From assembly GCA_050485365.1 (NCBI GenBank), contig JBJHBH010000048.1:1-26903 (forward strand): DNA of 26,903 bases, in the 5' to 3' direction. The DNA is from JARFUG01 sp050485365. GTDB taxonomy: Bacteria; Desulfobacterota; Desulfuromonadia; Desulfuromonadales; JACZKF01. Shown here piece by piece: positions 1-7,294 of this stretch. Position numbers and translations under genes: made by a program. Every line of letters begins with the position of its first letter. Positions within the stretch are counted from its first letter, which is position 1. The notes below the pieces were generated by a model. That model had not been told where the DNA came from, made no database searches, and saw only the letters and a list, made by a program, of their open reading frames with translations.

Positions 1-53
1 TGTTAAGCACGCCGCCAGCGTTCGTTCTGAGCCAGGATCAAACTCTCCAGTTG
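1..53 (-). rRNA. 16S ribosomal RNA, 5' end (partial)
   Basis: Read on the minus strand, this is the conserved start of bacterial 16S rRNA, including GAGTTTGATCCTGGCTCAG followed by the usual helix-3 region (GAACGAACGCTGGCGGCGTG). Aligning GAGTTTGATC with E. coli positions 9–18 puts nucleotide 1 near position 53. Only the first ~53 nt are present and the rest lies beyond the left edge. The gene is read away from tyrS, in the same direction. Confidence 0.97.
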
Positions 54-133
54 TTTAACTGTATAATTTGATTCTGTTCTCTTAGTTTGACCTTGTTGCC
101 CGCAAACTATCTATCTAGCGTTCTGCTATTTAG

Positions 134-143
134 TTTTCAAAGA
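134..143 (-). promoter_or_regulatory. boxA-like element in the rRNA leader
   Basis: On the minus strand the 16S leader contains TCTTTGAAAA, followed by CTAAATAG. It lies about 80 nt upstream of the 16S start and downstream of the last promoter. It resembles the boxA antitermination element of rRNA leaders (E. coli TGCTCTTTAA). This is motif resemblance only. Confidence 0.4.
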
Positions 144-183
144 CCGAGGTTCTGTCCGCCGCCGACTTTCTCGACGGAAGGAC

Positions 184-211
184 AGGTTATCTAGCAATCA
201 GCGATTGTCAA
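184..211 (-). promoter_or_regulatory. rRNA operon promoter, proximal (P3)
   Basis: Minus-strand TTGACA (206–211) is followed by a 16-bp spacer and TAACCT (184–189). It is the closest of three tandem promoter-like sequences to the 16S gene. The -35 is perfect and the -10 is weaker. Confidence 0.6.
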
Positions 212-273
212 GCAACCGGGCTGCCGTGTCTACTTACCGCCTCCCTGGGAGGCCTTTTCGACAACAGGCGGTG

Positions 274-302
274 TTTATACCCGATGGATCGTTGCCTGTC
301 AA
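274..302 (-). promoter_or_regulatory. rRNA operon promoter, middle (P2)
   Basis: Minus-strand TTGACA (297–302), exactly 17 bp, then TATAAA (274–279). This is a near-consensus sigma-70 promoter upstream of the 16S gene. Confidence 0.75.
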
Positions 303-355
303 CCCTCTTTCTCGACCGTGTCGGAGTGCGTCGGCGCCCCGTCGGAAGAAGCGAG

Positions 356-384
356 AATATAGGGGAAAGGGCAGAAAGTGTCAA
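356..384 (-). promoter_or_regulatory. rRNA operon promoter, distal (P1)
   Basis: Minus-strand TTGACA (379–384), exactly 17 bp, then TATATT (356–361). It is preceded by an AT-rich stretch at about 390–410, like an UP element, that reaches the end of tyrS. It begins 19 nt past the tyrS stop and faces the rRNA operon. The whole gene-free stretch 54–402 is promoter and leader sequence. Confidence 0.8.
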
Positions 385-402
385 TGGGCTTTTCGATTAA
401 AT

Positions 403-1620
403 TTAACCAAAGACAATGCGGGCAAAACGCCTCTTGCCCGCCTGCAGAACGATCTCACCCAGAGCAGGAATCTCCGCATCGGGATCGGCAATCTTCTCCC
501 CGTCGAGCTTCACTCCTCCTTGCTGGACAAGACGCCTCGCTTCGGCGTTGGAGGAGACGAGACCGGCCTCGGACAGAAGGCGGCAGATCCACACGGGATC
601 GCCCGATGCAAAGGGAATGACGGCGATGTCCTCGGGGATCTCCTTCTGCTTGAACTGGTGCAGAAACTCATCCTCGGCTCGGCGCGCCTGGTCCTGCCCA
701 TGAAACCGCGCCACGAGCTCACGCCCGAGGGCTTTTTTGGCCTCCATGGGATGGGCTCCGCCGGGCAGACCGGCGACGCCGTCACGCACCTTTTGCAGAC
801 CCGCCAGATCGACATCGGAGAGAAGCTCGTAGTAGCGCACCATGAGCTCATCGGAGATGCTCATGACTTTGCCGTAAATCTCCTTGGGGGGCTCGGTGAT
901 TCCGATGTAGTTGCCTAGCGACTTGCTCATCTTGTTGACGCCGTCGAGCCCCTCGAGGAGGGGCATGGTGACGACCGACTGCGGACGTTGCCCTTCTTGT
1001 TTCTGCAGCTCCCGACCGACCAGAAGGTTGAACTTCTGATCCGTCCCCCCGAGCTCCACGTCGGACTTCAGGGCGACGGAGTCGTACCCCTGCACCAGCG
1101 GGTAGAGAAACTCGTGGATCGCGATCGGCTGCTGCCCCGAGAAACGCTTCTGGAAATCGTCGCGCTCGAGCATTCGGGCGACGGTGTAGCGCGAGGCCAA
1201 CGCGATGAGACCCGCCGCCGACATCGGCCCCATCCACTCACTGTTGAAAACGACCTTCGTCTTGGCCGGGTCGAGAATTTTAAAGACCTGCTCCTTGTAC
1301 GTCTCGGCGTTTTGCAGAACCTGCTCTTTTGTCAGAGGCTTTCGCGTCTCGTTCTTTCCGGAGGGGTCGCCGATCATGCCGGTGAAATCGCCGATGAGGA
1401 AATTCACCTCATGTCCGAGGTCTTGGAATTGACGCATCTTCTGAATAAGGACCGTATGCCCCAGGTGAAGATCGGGGGCGGTCGGATCGAAGCCGGCTTT
1501 GATCTTGAGGGGGGTACCCGATTTTACGGAGGCGGCGAGCTTCTCTTCGAGCTCCGACTCCACAAGAACTTCGACCGCGCCGCGGCGGATGACTTCCATC
1601 TGCTCCTGAACCGATTTCAT
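403..1620 (-). CDS. tyrS: Tyrosine--tRNA ligase
   Basis: The enzyme charges tRNA(Tyr) with tyrosine in the cytoplasm using ATP. The 405-aa product has the class I signatures: HLGH at residues 52–55 (the HIGH motif, after PTAPDL) and KMSKS at 230–234. Tyrosine-pocket motifs YPLVQGYD (173–180) and GGTDQ (191–195) are present. An S4 RNA-binding domain fills roughly residues 340–400. The length and motif spacing fit the TyrZ-like subfamily rather than the E. coli TyrS type. The ATG start is preceded by a purine-rich GAGGGAGAGT. It lies 42 nt downstream of ymdB on the same strand and is the last protein gene before the rRNA operon, whose promoters begin just after its stop. Confidence 0.97.
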   Translation of the reverse strand: MKSVQEQMEVIRRGAVEVLVESELEEKLAASVKSGTPLKIKAGFDPTAPDLHLGHTVLIQKMRQFQDLGHEVNFLIGDFTGMIGDPSGKNETRKPLTKEQVLQNAETYKEQVFKILDPAKTKVVFNSEWMGPMSAAGLIALASRYTVARMLERDDFQKRFSGQQPIAIHEFLYPLVQGYDSVALKSDVELGGTDQKFNLLVGRELQKQEGQRPQSVVTMPLLEGLDGVNKMSKSLGNYIGITEPPKEIYGKVMSISDELMVRYYELLSDVDLAGLQKVRDGVAGLPGGAHPMEAKKALGRELVARFHGQDQARRAEDEFLHQFKQKEIPEDIAVIPFASGDPVWICRLLSEAGLVSSNAEARRLVQQGGVKLDGEKIADPDAEIPALGEIVLQAGKRRFARIVFG

Positions 1621-1662
1621 ACTCTCCCTCGAATTGAATCGGCGAACTCTCGTTTCGCCTGA

Positions 1663-2448
1663 CTAGCTCTCAACAATCTCAAGAATGCGCTTCACGCCAC
1701 TCGCCCGGCCGCTCTTTTCATCGACGGTGAAAAGGACCCCGCAGATGACGGGATCCTTTTTTGCGACCTCGAAGCGCACCGGGAGCTGGGTCAAAAATCG
1801 CTCGATGGCCAGCTCCTTGCGGATGCCGATCACCGCATCGCGGCTCCCCGTCATCCCGGCGTCCGTCAGGTAGCCGGTCCCCCCGGGAAGAACCCTTTCG
1901 TCGGCGGTTTGCACATGTGTGTGGGTCCCGACGATGGCAGAGACGCGACCGTCAAGATAGGCGGCCATGGCCGCCTTTTCACTGGTCGCCTCGGCGTGAA
2001 AATCGACGAGTATGATTTTGGTTCGGAGACTCAACTCTTCGACGAGGCGGTCGGCGGCACGAAAAGGGCAGTCGAGGTTGTTCATGAAGACCCGCCCCTC
2101 CAGATTGATCACGCCGACAGACACTCCGCCGGGCGTGGTAAAAATCCCCGCGCCTCGTCCCGGCAGGCCGGGGGGATAGTTGCCGGGGCGAAGAAGACGC
2201 ACCTCCTTTTCCAGGGTGGCATAGATCTCCTTCTTGTCCCAGATATGATTGCCCGAAGTCAGCACATCGATCCCCAGGCCGAGTAGATCGCGGGTGATCT
2301 CCGCCGTCAGGCCGAAACCGGCGGCGGCGTTTTCGGCATTGGCCACCACCAGATCGACCTGATTGTGGTCGATGAGGCGATCGAGGCGGTGGGCCAGCGC
2401 CTGACGCCCGGTTCGCCCGACGATGTCTCCTATGAAGAGGATGTTCAA
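1663..2448 (-). CDS. ymdB: YmdB-type metallophosphoesterase (TIGR00282 family)
   Basis: This 261-aa protein belongs to the calcineurin-like phosphoesterase family typified by Bacillus YmdB, which hydrolyses 2',3'-cyclic nucleotides in vitro. Metal-binding motifs are present in order: GDIVG (7–11), NAEN (37–40), SGNHIWD (65–71), DFHAEATSEK (149–158) and GTHTHVQTAD (174–183). Likely ligands are D8, E39, N40, N67, H151, H176 and H178. The start codon is TTG (complement of CAA at 2446–2448), preceded by AGGAA at a suitable distance, and the protein opens with the family-typical MNILFIGDIVG. It follows rny, a pairing common in bacteria. It is separated from rny by a repeat-rich 169-nt gap and followed closely by tyrS. 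Confidence 0.93.
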   Translation of the reverse strand: MNILFIGDIVGRTGRQALAHRLDRLIDHNQVDLVVANAENAAAGFGLTAEITRDLLGLGIDVLTSGNHIWDKKEIYATLEKEVRLLRPGNYPPGLPGRGAGIFTTPGGVSVGVINLEGRVFMNNLDCPFRAADRLVEELSLRTKIILVDFHAEATSEKAAMAAYLDGRVSAIVGTHTHVQTADERVLPGGTGYLTDAGMTGSRDAVIGIRKELAIERFLTQLPVRFEVAKKDPVICGVLFTVDEKSGRASGVKRILEIVES

Positions 2449-2477
2449 GAGGGTTCCTGTTGTAAGTTAGTTGGTCA

Positions 2478-2514
2478 GGCAAGAGGCAAGGGGCAAGGGG
2501 AAGAGTCCCCTTGC
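2478..2514. repeat. Short heptad repeat GGCAAGR plus perfect hairpin
   Basis: Three consecutive 7-mers, GGCAAGA, GGCAAGG and GGCAAGG, occupy 2478–2498. They run into an 8-bp perfect inverted repeat, GCAAGGGG at 2493–2500 and CCCCTTGC at 2507–2514, with a 6-nt loop. It lies in the rny–ymdB gap. There is no T-tract on either side, so it is not an obvious intrinsic terminator. Confidence 0.7.
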
Positions 2515-2537
2515 GGACGATCTTAAGCAGCCCCAAT

Positions 2538-2600
2538 CGCCTATCGCCTATCGCCTATCGCCTATCGCCTATCGCCTATCGCCTATCGCCTATCGCCTAT
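2538..2600. repeat. Perfect heptanucleotide tandem array, 9 x CGCCTAT
   Basis: Nine exact head-to-tail copies of CGCCTAT (minus strand ATAGGCG) fill 63 bp. A degenerate copy containing CGCGTAT follows. The array lies between the 3' end of rny and the start of ymdB. The unit is not a multiple of three and the array is outside the genes, which fits a variable, non-coding microsatellite. Confidence 0.97.
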
Positions 2601-2617
2601 CCGCGTATCGCCTGCCT

Positions 2618-4180
2618 TTATTTCGCGTAATCGACCGCCCGCGTCTCGCGGATGACGTTGACCTTGATCTGGCCGGGATAGGTCATCTCCCCTTCGATCT
2701 TTCGGGCGATGTCGCGCGCCAGAACGAGGGACTGGGCGTCGGAGATCTCCTCGCTCGAGACCAGAACCCGGATCTCGCGCCCGGCCTGGATGGCAAAACA
2801 GTTGGAGACGCCGGAGAAGGAGGTCCCGATGCGCTCCAGGTCGGAGAGGCGCTTGACGTAGGTTTCCAGTGTCTCGCGCCGTGCTCCGGGGCGGGCGCCG
2901 GAGAGGGCGTCGGCGGCCTGCACGAGAACGGCCAGCACGCTTTCGGGCTTTTCGTCCTCATGATGGGCGGCCAGGGCGTGGACGATCTTCGGCGACTCGC
3001 CGTATTTGCGGGCCAGATCGGCTCCGATGACGGCATGCGAACCTTCGATCTCGTGGTCGACCGCCTTGCCGATATCGTGCAGCAGTCCTGCGCGCTTGGC
3101 GTGCTTGACGTTGATTCCGAGCTCGGACGCCATGACTCCGCACAGAAACGCCACCTCGATGGAGTGCTGCAGGACGTTCTGGCCATAGGAGGTTCGATAT
3201 TTGAGGCGACCGAGGAGCTTGATGATCTCCGGGTGGATGCCGTGCACGCCGACGTCGAAAGTGGCCTGCTCACCGGCTTCGCGGATCGACTTGTCGACCT
3301 CCTCCTCGGACTTGGCGACGACTTCCTCGATGCGCGCCGGGTGGATACGCCCGTCGGTGATGAGGCGCTCCAGCGACAGGCGGGCCACCTCGCGACGCAC
3401 CGGGTTGAAGCCTGAGATGATCACCGCCTCGGGAGTGTCGTCGATTATGAGATCGATGCCGGTAGCCGCCTCGATGGCGCGGATATTGCGCCCCTCGCGA
3501 CCGATGATGCGCCCCTTCATCTCGTCGTTCGGCAAGGGAACGACGCTCACCGTCTTCTCTGCGACGTAGTCGCCGGCGTAGCGCTGAATCGCCAAAGAGA
3601 GGATCTCCTTGGCCTTTTTCTCCGCCGTCTCGCGGGCCTCGTCCTCGATCTGCTTGATGCGCTTGGCCGCATCGTGGCGCGCCTCGCTCGCAATCGACTC
3701 GACGAGCTGGTTCTTGGCCTCTTCGGCGCTCAGCTCGGCGATCTGCTCCAGGCGCGCTGTCTGTTCCTGCAGCAGCACCTCGACTTCCTTCTCCTGAGAG
3801 CGAACCCGCTCTTCGCGCTGCAGCAGGGCCTTTTCGTCCTTGGCGATCTCCTCTTCCTTGGTGTCGATCTGAGTGGCGCGGCGATCGATGTATTCTTCTT
3901 TTTGCAGCAGACGCTTCTCCATCGCCTGGATCTCTTTGCGCAACTCCCGCGATTCCTTCTCCCATTCGGTCTTGGCCTGCAGCACCGTGTCCTTGGCCTC
4001 GATGATGGCCTCTTTGCGGATGTTGTCGGCATCCTTTCGCGCCTCCTCCACAATCTGACCGGCCGCCAGCTTGGCATCGGCCAGACGCGATTCGGCGAGT
4101 TTGCGCTGCAGCAAAAAGCCGAGGGCGACTCCCCCCGCTACCGCGGCGGCAATCAACAGCAAAGCGATTTCTATACTCAA
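2618..4180 (-). CDS. rny: Ribonuclease Y
   Basis: RNase Y is a membrane-anchored endoribonuclease that starts mRNA turnover. The 520-aa product has the full family layout. A membrane helix spans residues 3–24, and a long charged coiled coil runs from about 30 to 195. The KH domain carries GRIIGREGRN (223–232). The HD hydrolase domain has H339, HD at 368–369, H382 and the HH pair at 406–407. The family's normal length is about 510–520 aa, so the gene is intact. The start is TTG (4178–4180), with a strong GGGGAGGA ribosome site 8 nt upstream. It lies 48 nt downstream of the folate cyclo-ligase gene and upstream of ymdB. Confidence 0.97.
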   Translation of the reverse strand: MSIEIALLLIAAAVAGGVALGFLLQRKLAESRLADAKLAAGQIVEEARKDADNIRKEAIIEAKDTVLQAKTEWEKESRELRKEIQAMEKRLLQKEEYIDRRATQIDTKEEEIAKDEKALLQREERVRSQEKEVEVLLQEQTARLEQIAELSAEEAKNQLVESIASEARHDAAKRIKQIEDEARETAEKKAKEILSLAIQRYAGDYVAEKTVSVVPLPNDEMKGRIIGREGRNIRAIEAATGIDLIIDDTPEAVIISGFNPVRREVARLSLERLITDGRIHPARIEEVVAKSEEEVDKSIREAGEQATFDVGVHGIHPEIIKLLGRLKYRTSYGQNVLQHSIEVAFLCGVMASELGINVKHAKRAGLLHDIGKAVDHEIEGSHAVIGADLARKYGESPKIVHALAAHHEDEKPESVLAVLVQAADALSGARPGARRETLETYVKRLSDLERIGTSFSGVSNCFAIQAGREIRVLVSSEEISDAQSLVLARDIARKIEGEMTYPGQIKVNVIRETRAVDYAK

Positions 4181-4228
4181 GGCTTGTGTCCTCCCCTGAA
4201 AAAGGTGGTAATGCGTTCCCGGCGCCGG

Positions 4229-4783
4229 TCAGCACCGATGAATATGGTTTTCGGTCACGACCAGATCCATGTGGACATCGTGGGCTTCGACCGGAACGCC
4301 TTCGATAAGCTGAAACTCATAGCACAGACCCACCAAAGCGGCCCGCGCGTCGAGTCCGTGCAGGACCCTGTCGTAATACCCCTTGCCGTAACCGAGGCGA
4401 TACCCCTGCCGACCGAAGGCGACGCCGGGAATGACCAGAAAATCGAGATCGTGGACGTCGGCGATTTCGCCCGTTGCCGGCTCCAGAATCCCGAAGGCGC
4501 CCGGCTGCATCGCGGCAGGGTCCTCCACCCACACGAACTCCAGCATCCGCTGGCGAATCCGGGGATAGGCGACGGCCTTTGCGGCGTCACGAGCCCGACG
4601 AAAGAGCGTTTCGGTGTGCACCTCGTTTCGGCAAGGGCTGTAGAGTGCCACACGCTCGGCCGCCACGAATTCGGGCAGCGACAGGACGTTGTTCTGGATG
4701 TCGAGACTCAGAGAGAGCGCGATCTCAGCGGGCAGACGGCTGCGTTTTTCAAGCATCTGCGAACGAATCGTCGGCTTGGGCAT
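4229..4783 (-). CDS. fau: 5-formyltetrahydrofolate cyclo-ligase
   Basis: The enzyme converts 5-formyl-THF to 5,10-methenyl-THF with ATP, returning a storage folate to one-carbon metabolism. The 184-aa product has the ATP/folate motif GYGKGYYDR at 131–139, preceded by the conserved segment PGVAFGRQGYRLG. Basic residues near the N-terminus (KRSRL) are also typical. The ATG at 4781–4783 has no good ribosome site. It lies directly after a hairpin (4786–4815), so translation may depend on RNA structure. Met10 is an alternative start, also without a clear ribosome site. The position downstream of zapA and a structured RNA matches the zapA–ssrS–ygfA arrangement of proteobacteria. Confidence 0.93.
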   Translation of the reverse strand: MPKPTIRSQMLEKRSRLPAEIALSLSLDIQNNVLSLPEFVAAERVALYSPCRNEVHTETLFRRARDAAKAVAYPRIRQRMLEFVWVEDPAAMQPGAFGILEPATGEIADVHDLDFLVIPGVAFGRQGYRLGYGKGYYDRVLHGLDARAALVGLCYEFQLIEGVPVEAHDVHMDLVVTENHIHRC

Positions 4784-4785
4784 GG

Positions 4786-4815
4786 CAGAGATCCCGAGGC
4801 ATCGGAAAATCTCTG
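4786..4815 (-). promoter_or_regulatory. Hairpin abutting the fau start codon
   Basis: A 7-bp inverted repeat (CAGAGAT/ATCTCTG at 4786–4792 and 4809–4815) encloses a second short stem CCGA/TCGG. On the minus-strand RNA it ends two bases before the fau ATG, where the ribosome site should be. The distal arm also matches TACAGAGATT near the zapA stop, so the RNA could switch between two pairings. Confidence 0.5.
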
Positions 4816-5029
4816 TAGGGGAGGCTCAGATGAGAAAAGACATATGGATGAAGTCCGGCCTGATTTTGGCCATCGGCACCGTCACGAGCCCGAAACAAAA
4901 AAAGCGGCCGTAAAATAAGTGGTGGATGGCCTAAACCCGTCGCCAAGCAGAGGCAACCGCGAACCCAGCAAGCGCCGTGCAGGCGCGAAAACCATCGGTC
5001 AATCTATCTTTAATCTCCTTACAGAGATT
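4809..5029 (-). ncRNA. ssrS: Candidate 6S RNA (structured zapA–fau intergenic RNA)
   Basis: 6S RNA mimics an open promoter and binds sigma-70 RNA polymerase; in many proteobacteria its gene lies between zapA and fau. Here that gap is 235 nt and has no open frame. On the minus strand AATCTCTGTA (5029–5020, overlapping the zapA stop) is the exact complement of TACAGAGATT (4818–4809), giving a 10-bp closing stem. The inner part 4996–4925 folds on paper as stacked helices: GAUGG/CCAUC, GCCU/AGGC, and a hairpin with GUUGCC pairing to GGCGAC. The span (221 nt) exceeds the usual ~185 nt, so the true ends may lie inside these limits. The 6S identity rests on location and fold, not on a database match. 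Confidence 0.5.
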
Positions 5030-5336
5030 GTTTCCCGGCACCCGGAGCCGCTTCGGCCGAGGCGACTTCCCGAGTCAGCCTCTCCGACAGACGCCGCAGA
5101 CGATCGATCGCCTCAGCCTCCAGGTCCGTTTCTTTCTTCAGGCGCAGATACTTGCCGCTGACGTTCATCAAAGCCAGAACGGCCCTGTCGAGCGTATCGA
5201 CGGCGCCGCCCGTCGAGGCGACATCATCGATCTGTGCGTTGACGAAGGCGGCGACGCGGCTCACTTCTTCTTCGGAGGCTTCGCTTCGGATCGTGTACTC
5301 GCGCCCCGCCAAAACGACCCGGACCGTCCGCTTCAC
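5019..5336 (-). CDS. zapA: Cell division protein ZapA
   Basis: ZapA bundles FtsZ filaments and stabilises the Z ring. The 105-aa product has the family N-terminus (KRTVRVVLAGREYTIRSEAS), a short globular head to about residue 45, and a helical coiled-coil tail rich in Leu, Glu and Arg. The length is normal. The start is GTG, and its bases GTGA (5333–5336) overlap the stop of the upstream coiled-coil gene, so the two are probably translationally coupled. The stop codon overlaps the outer stem of the proposed 6S RNA. Confidence 0.93.
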   Translation of the reverse strand: MKRTVRVVLAGREYTIRSEASEEEVSRVAAFVNAQIDDVASTGGAVDTLDRAVLALMNVSGKYLRLKKETDLEAEAIDRLRRLSERLTREVASAEAAPGAGKQSL

Positions 5337-5527
5337 GGCGCCTGCCGCCCGAAATCATCGAGCTTCGCCAGTATGCGGTCCAACTCCCCCTTCAGTCGTT
5401 CTCTTTCGCCCACAAACGCCTCGTTCTCCTGACGCAGACGGAGGCATTCGTCTTGCAACTCTTTGTTACGCTTGAGGATCAGATCGACTTTTTCTTCGAG
5501 GCGAAGCACCAGATCGATATCCATCAT
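5333..5527 (-). CDS. Small coiled-coil protein, ZapB-like
   Basis: This 64-aa protein is almost entirely heptad-patterned helix (LEEKVDLILKRNKELQDE, then LRLRQENEAF), ending in a short non-helical tail. Such proteins directly upstream of zapA are usually annotated as ZapB-like or DUF904. ZapB works with ZapA at the Z ring. A ribosome site GGAG lies about 10 nt before the first of two ATG codons. It overlaps zapA by 4 nt and follows ftsY by 48 nt. The function is inferred from position and coiled-coil character; sequence alone is too low in complexity to prove it. Confidence 0.8.
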   Translation of the reverse strand: MMDIDLVLRLEEKVDLILKRNKELQDECLRLRQENEAFVGERERLKGELDRILAKLDDFGRQAP

Positions 5528-5575
5528 TCTTCTTCTCCAGCGTAGCCGAATTCTAGGGGATCGGCCGTTTTCAAG

Positions 5576-6868
5576 TCAAGCATTCATTCTTGAGGTGAAC
5601 AGCGCCTCGACGAAGAGGTCGGGATCGAAGGGACGAAGATCGTCCACCCCTTCGCCGATGCCGATATAGCGTACCGGCAACCCGAGCTCGGCGCCGATCG
5701 CCACGACCATTCCCCCCTTGGCCGTTCCGTCGAGCTTGGTGAGGGCGATGCCGCTCACCGTCACCGCTTCCTTGAAGAGCTTCGCCTGAGTCAGGGCGTT
5801 CTGCCCCGTGGTGGCGTCGAGCACCAGGAGCGTTTCGTGCGGAGCGCCGGGGATCTCCCGATCCAGAACGCGCCGCACCTTCTTCAGCTCCTCCATCAGG
5901 TTGACCTTGGTGTGCAGCCGCCCCGCCGTGTCGAGGATCAGCACGTCGGCCTGACGGGCCACCGCCGCCTTGGCGGCGTCGAAGGCGACGGCGGCCGGAT
6001 CGGCCCCTTCGGCCAGGCGAACGACCTCCACCCCGGCGCGCTCACCCCAGATGGCGAGTTGCTCGGCGGCGGCCGCCCGGAAGGTGTCTCCCGCCCCGAG
6101 AACGACCTTCTTTCCCTGAGAGCAGAACTGGCGGGCGAGCTTTCCGATGGTCGTCGTCTTGCCGACCCCGTTCACCCCCACGACCATGATGACGAACGGG
6201 CTCGCGGCGGCGAAATCGACGGGGGCGGCCTCGGCCCGCAAGCAACTGCGGATCTCTTCCTTGAGCGTCTCGCGCACATCGGCCGCCACGGCGATCTGGC
6301 CGCGAGAGAGCTTCTTCTCAAGAGCCTGCATCAGATCCCGCGTCGTCTTCATGCCGAAGTCGGCGGTGATCAGGATCTCCTCAAGCTCCTCCATCGTCTC
6401 GGCATCGACCTTCCCCCCTTTGAGGAGGCCGTCGATGCGCCCGACCAGAGACGCCTGCGTCTTGGCGAGACCGGCGCGCATCCGCTCGAAAAGAGACGCG
6501 GGGCGCAGCTCTTCCTCGGCGGCCTCGACCGCAGGGACGGGGACGGGCGGAGCCTCCTGTTCGGCTTCCGGAGCCTTCGGCGGCGGGGCGGGCTTCTCGG
6601 GCGCCTCCTCCTCTTCGGTCGGCTCTTCTTTTTCCTGCGGCTCCTCTTCCTCCCTTGGCTCGGCAGGAGGCGGCGGCGTAGGGGGCGCTCTTCGCTGCGC
6701 ATCCTTGGCCTTGCGCAACCGGAAGAGCAGATAAACGCCCAGCAAAATGAGGACCGTGACGAGGATATAGATCAGTGCGAAGGCCGCGGTGACGCTGTAG
6801 GCCTCCGGCACCCCGAGGCGTGCCAGAAGGTCTCCCAGCCATTGCAGCCAAGAGGGGACGGAATTCAT
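5576..6868 (-). CDS. ftsY: Signal recognition particle receptor FtsY
   Basis: FtsY is the SRP receptor GTPase that docks ribosome–SRP complexes at the membrane. The 430-aa product ends in a complete NG domain: GVNGVGKTT (231–239, P-loop), DTFRAAA (261–267), DTAGR (313–317) and TKLDGTAKGG (377–386). Residues about 125–215 form the helical N domain. The N-terminal third is unusual for FtsY. A hydrophobic segment at about 27–49 predicts a true membrane helix. It is followed by a basic stretch and a Pro/Glu-rich acidic linker (about 61–120). AAGGAG lies upstream of the ATG. It sits between the Roadblock-like gene and the ZapB-like gene. Confidence 0.96.
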   Translation of the reverse strand: MNSVPSWLQWLGDLLARLGVPEAYSVTAAFALIYILVTVLILLGVYLLFRLRKAKDAQRRAPPTPPPPAEPREEEEPQEKEEPTEEEEAPEKPAPPPKAPEAEQEAPPVPVPAVEAAEEELRPASLFERMRAGLAKTQASLVGRIDGLLKGGKVDAETMEELEEILITADFGMKTTRDLMQALEKKLSRGQIAVAADVRETLKEEIRSCLRAEAAPVDFAAASPFVIMVVGVNGVGKTTTIGKLARQFCSQGKKVVLGAGDTFRAAAAEQLAIWGERAGVEVVRLAEGADPAAVAFDAAKAAVARQADVLILDTAGRLHTKVNLMEELKKVRRVLDREIPGAPHETLLVLDATTGQNALTQAKLFKEAVTVSGIALTKLDGTAKGGMVVAIGAELGLPVRYIGIGEGVDDLRPFDPDLFVEALFTSRMNA

Positions 6869-6932
6869 CTCTTAAATATCTCCTTCACCCGTTGATGGTT
6901 GCTGAATCATGCCCCTGCGCAGACCGTCCGTT

Positions 6933-7292
6933 CTAGGCGATTTCACGCCTGAGCAGATCGCGGCAGCGTCTCCCCTCGAAAAGCGCCCGCGACGGCAGCT
7001 CTTCGCGGCTGAGCACGAGGACGAGAAAATAGTCGGCGGTGACCGGCAGCACGAGGGTGCGCCCCCCGGCCGCGGTGATGACGACCTCCTCCAGCGGATC
7101 TTCCCGCAGCGCCGGGTTCGCTGCCCTGAGATGATTGAGTATCACCCCTTTGTGAGCGCCCGCCACCCGCAGCTCGAAATCATTCATGCGGGCGACGTAA
7201 TCGACCGCCTCCCCCTCCCAGTCGGCCAAAACCACGCCGAGAAGTCCGGGGACCCGATCCATCAGTGCCGAGAGCTCACCCTGGAAGGACAT
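6933..7292 (-). CDS. Roadblock/LC7-like domain protein
   Basis: This 119-aa protein has the alternating strand/helix pattern and motifs of the Roadblock/LC7 fold: an N-terminal helix, then PGLLGVVLADWEGEAVDYV (15–33), a central helix, and the strand pairs ITAAGGRTLVLPV and YFLVLVLS. Such proteins are small dimeric regulators, often partners of Ras-like GTPases such as MglA. Its ribosome site (AAGGGG) lies within the last codons of smc, and its start is only 2 nt past the smc stop, so it is co-translated with smc. ftsY lies 64 nt downstream. No MglA-like gene is in the window, so its partner is unknown. Confidence 0.75.
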   Translation of the reverse strand: MSFQGELSALMDRVPGLLGVVLADWEGEAVDYVARMNDFELRVAGAHKGVILNHLRAANPALREDPLEEVVITAAGGRTLVLPVTADYFLVLVLSREELPSRALFEGRRCRDLLRREIA

Positions 7293-7294
7293 CG

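Noticed and set aside
2538..2600. Possible CRISPR array
   Set aside because: The repeats are 7 bp with no spacers, so it is a simple tandem repeat.
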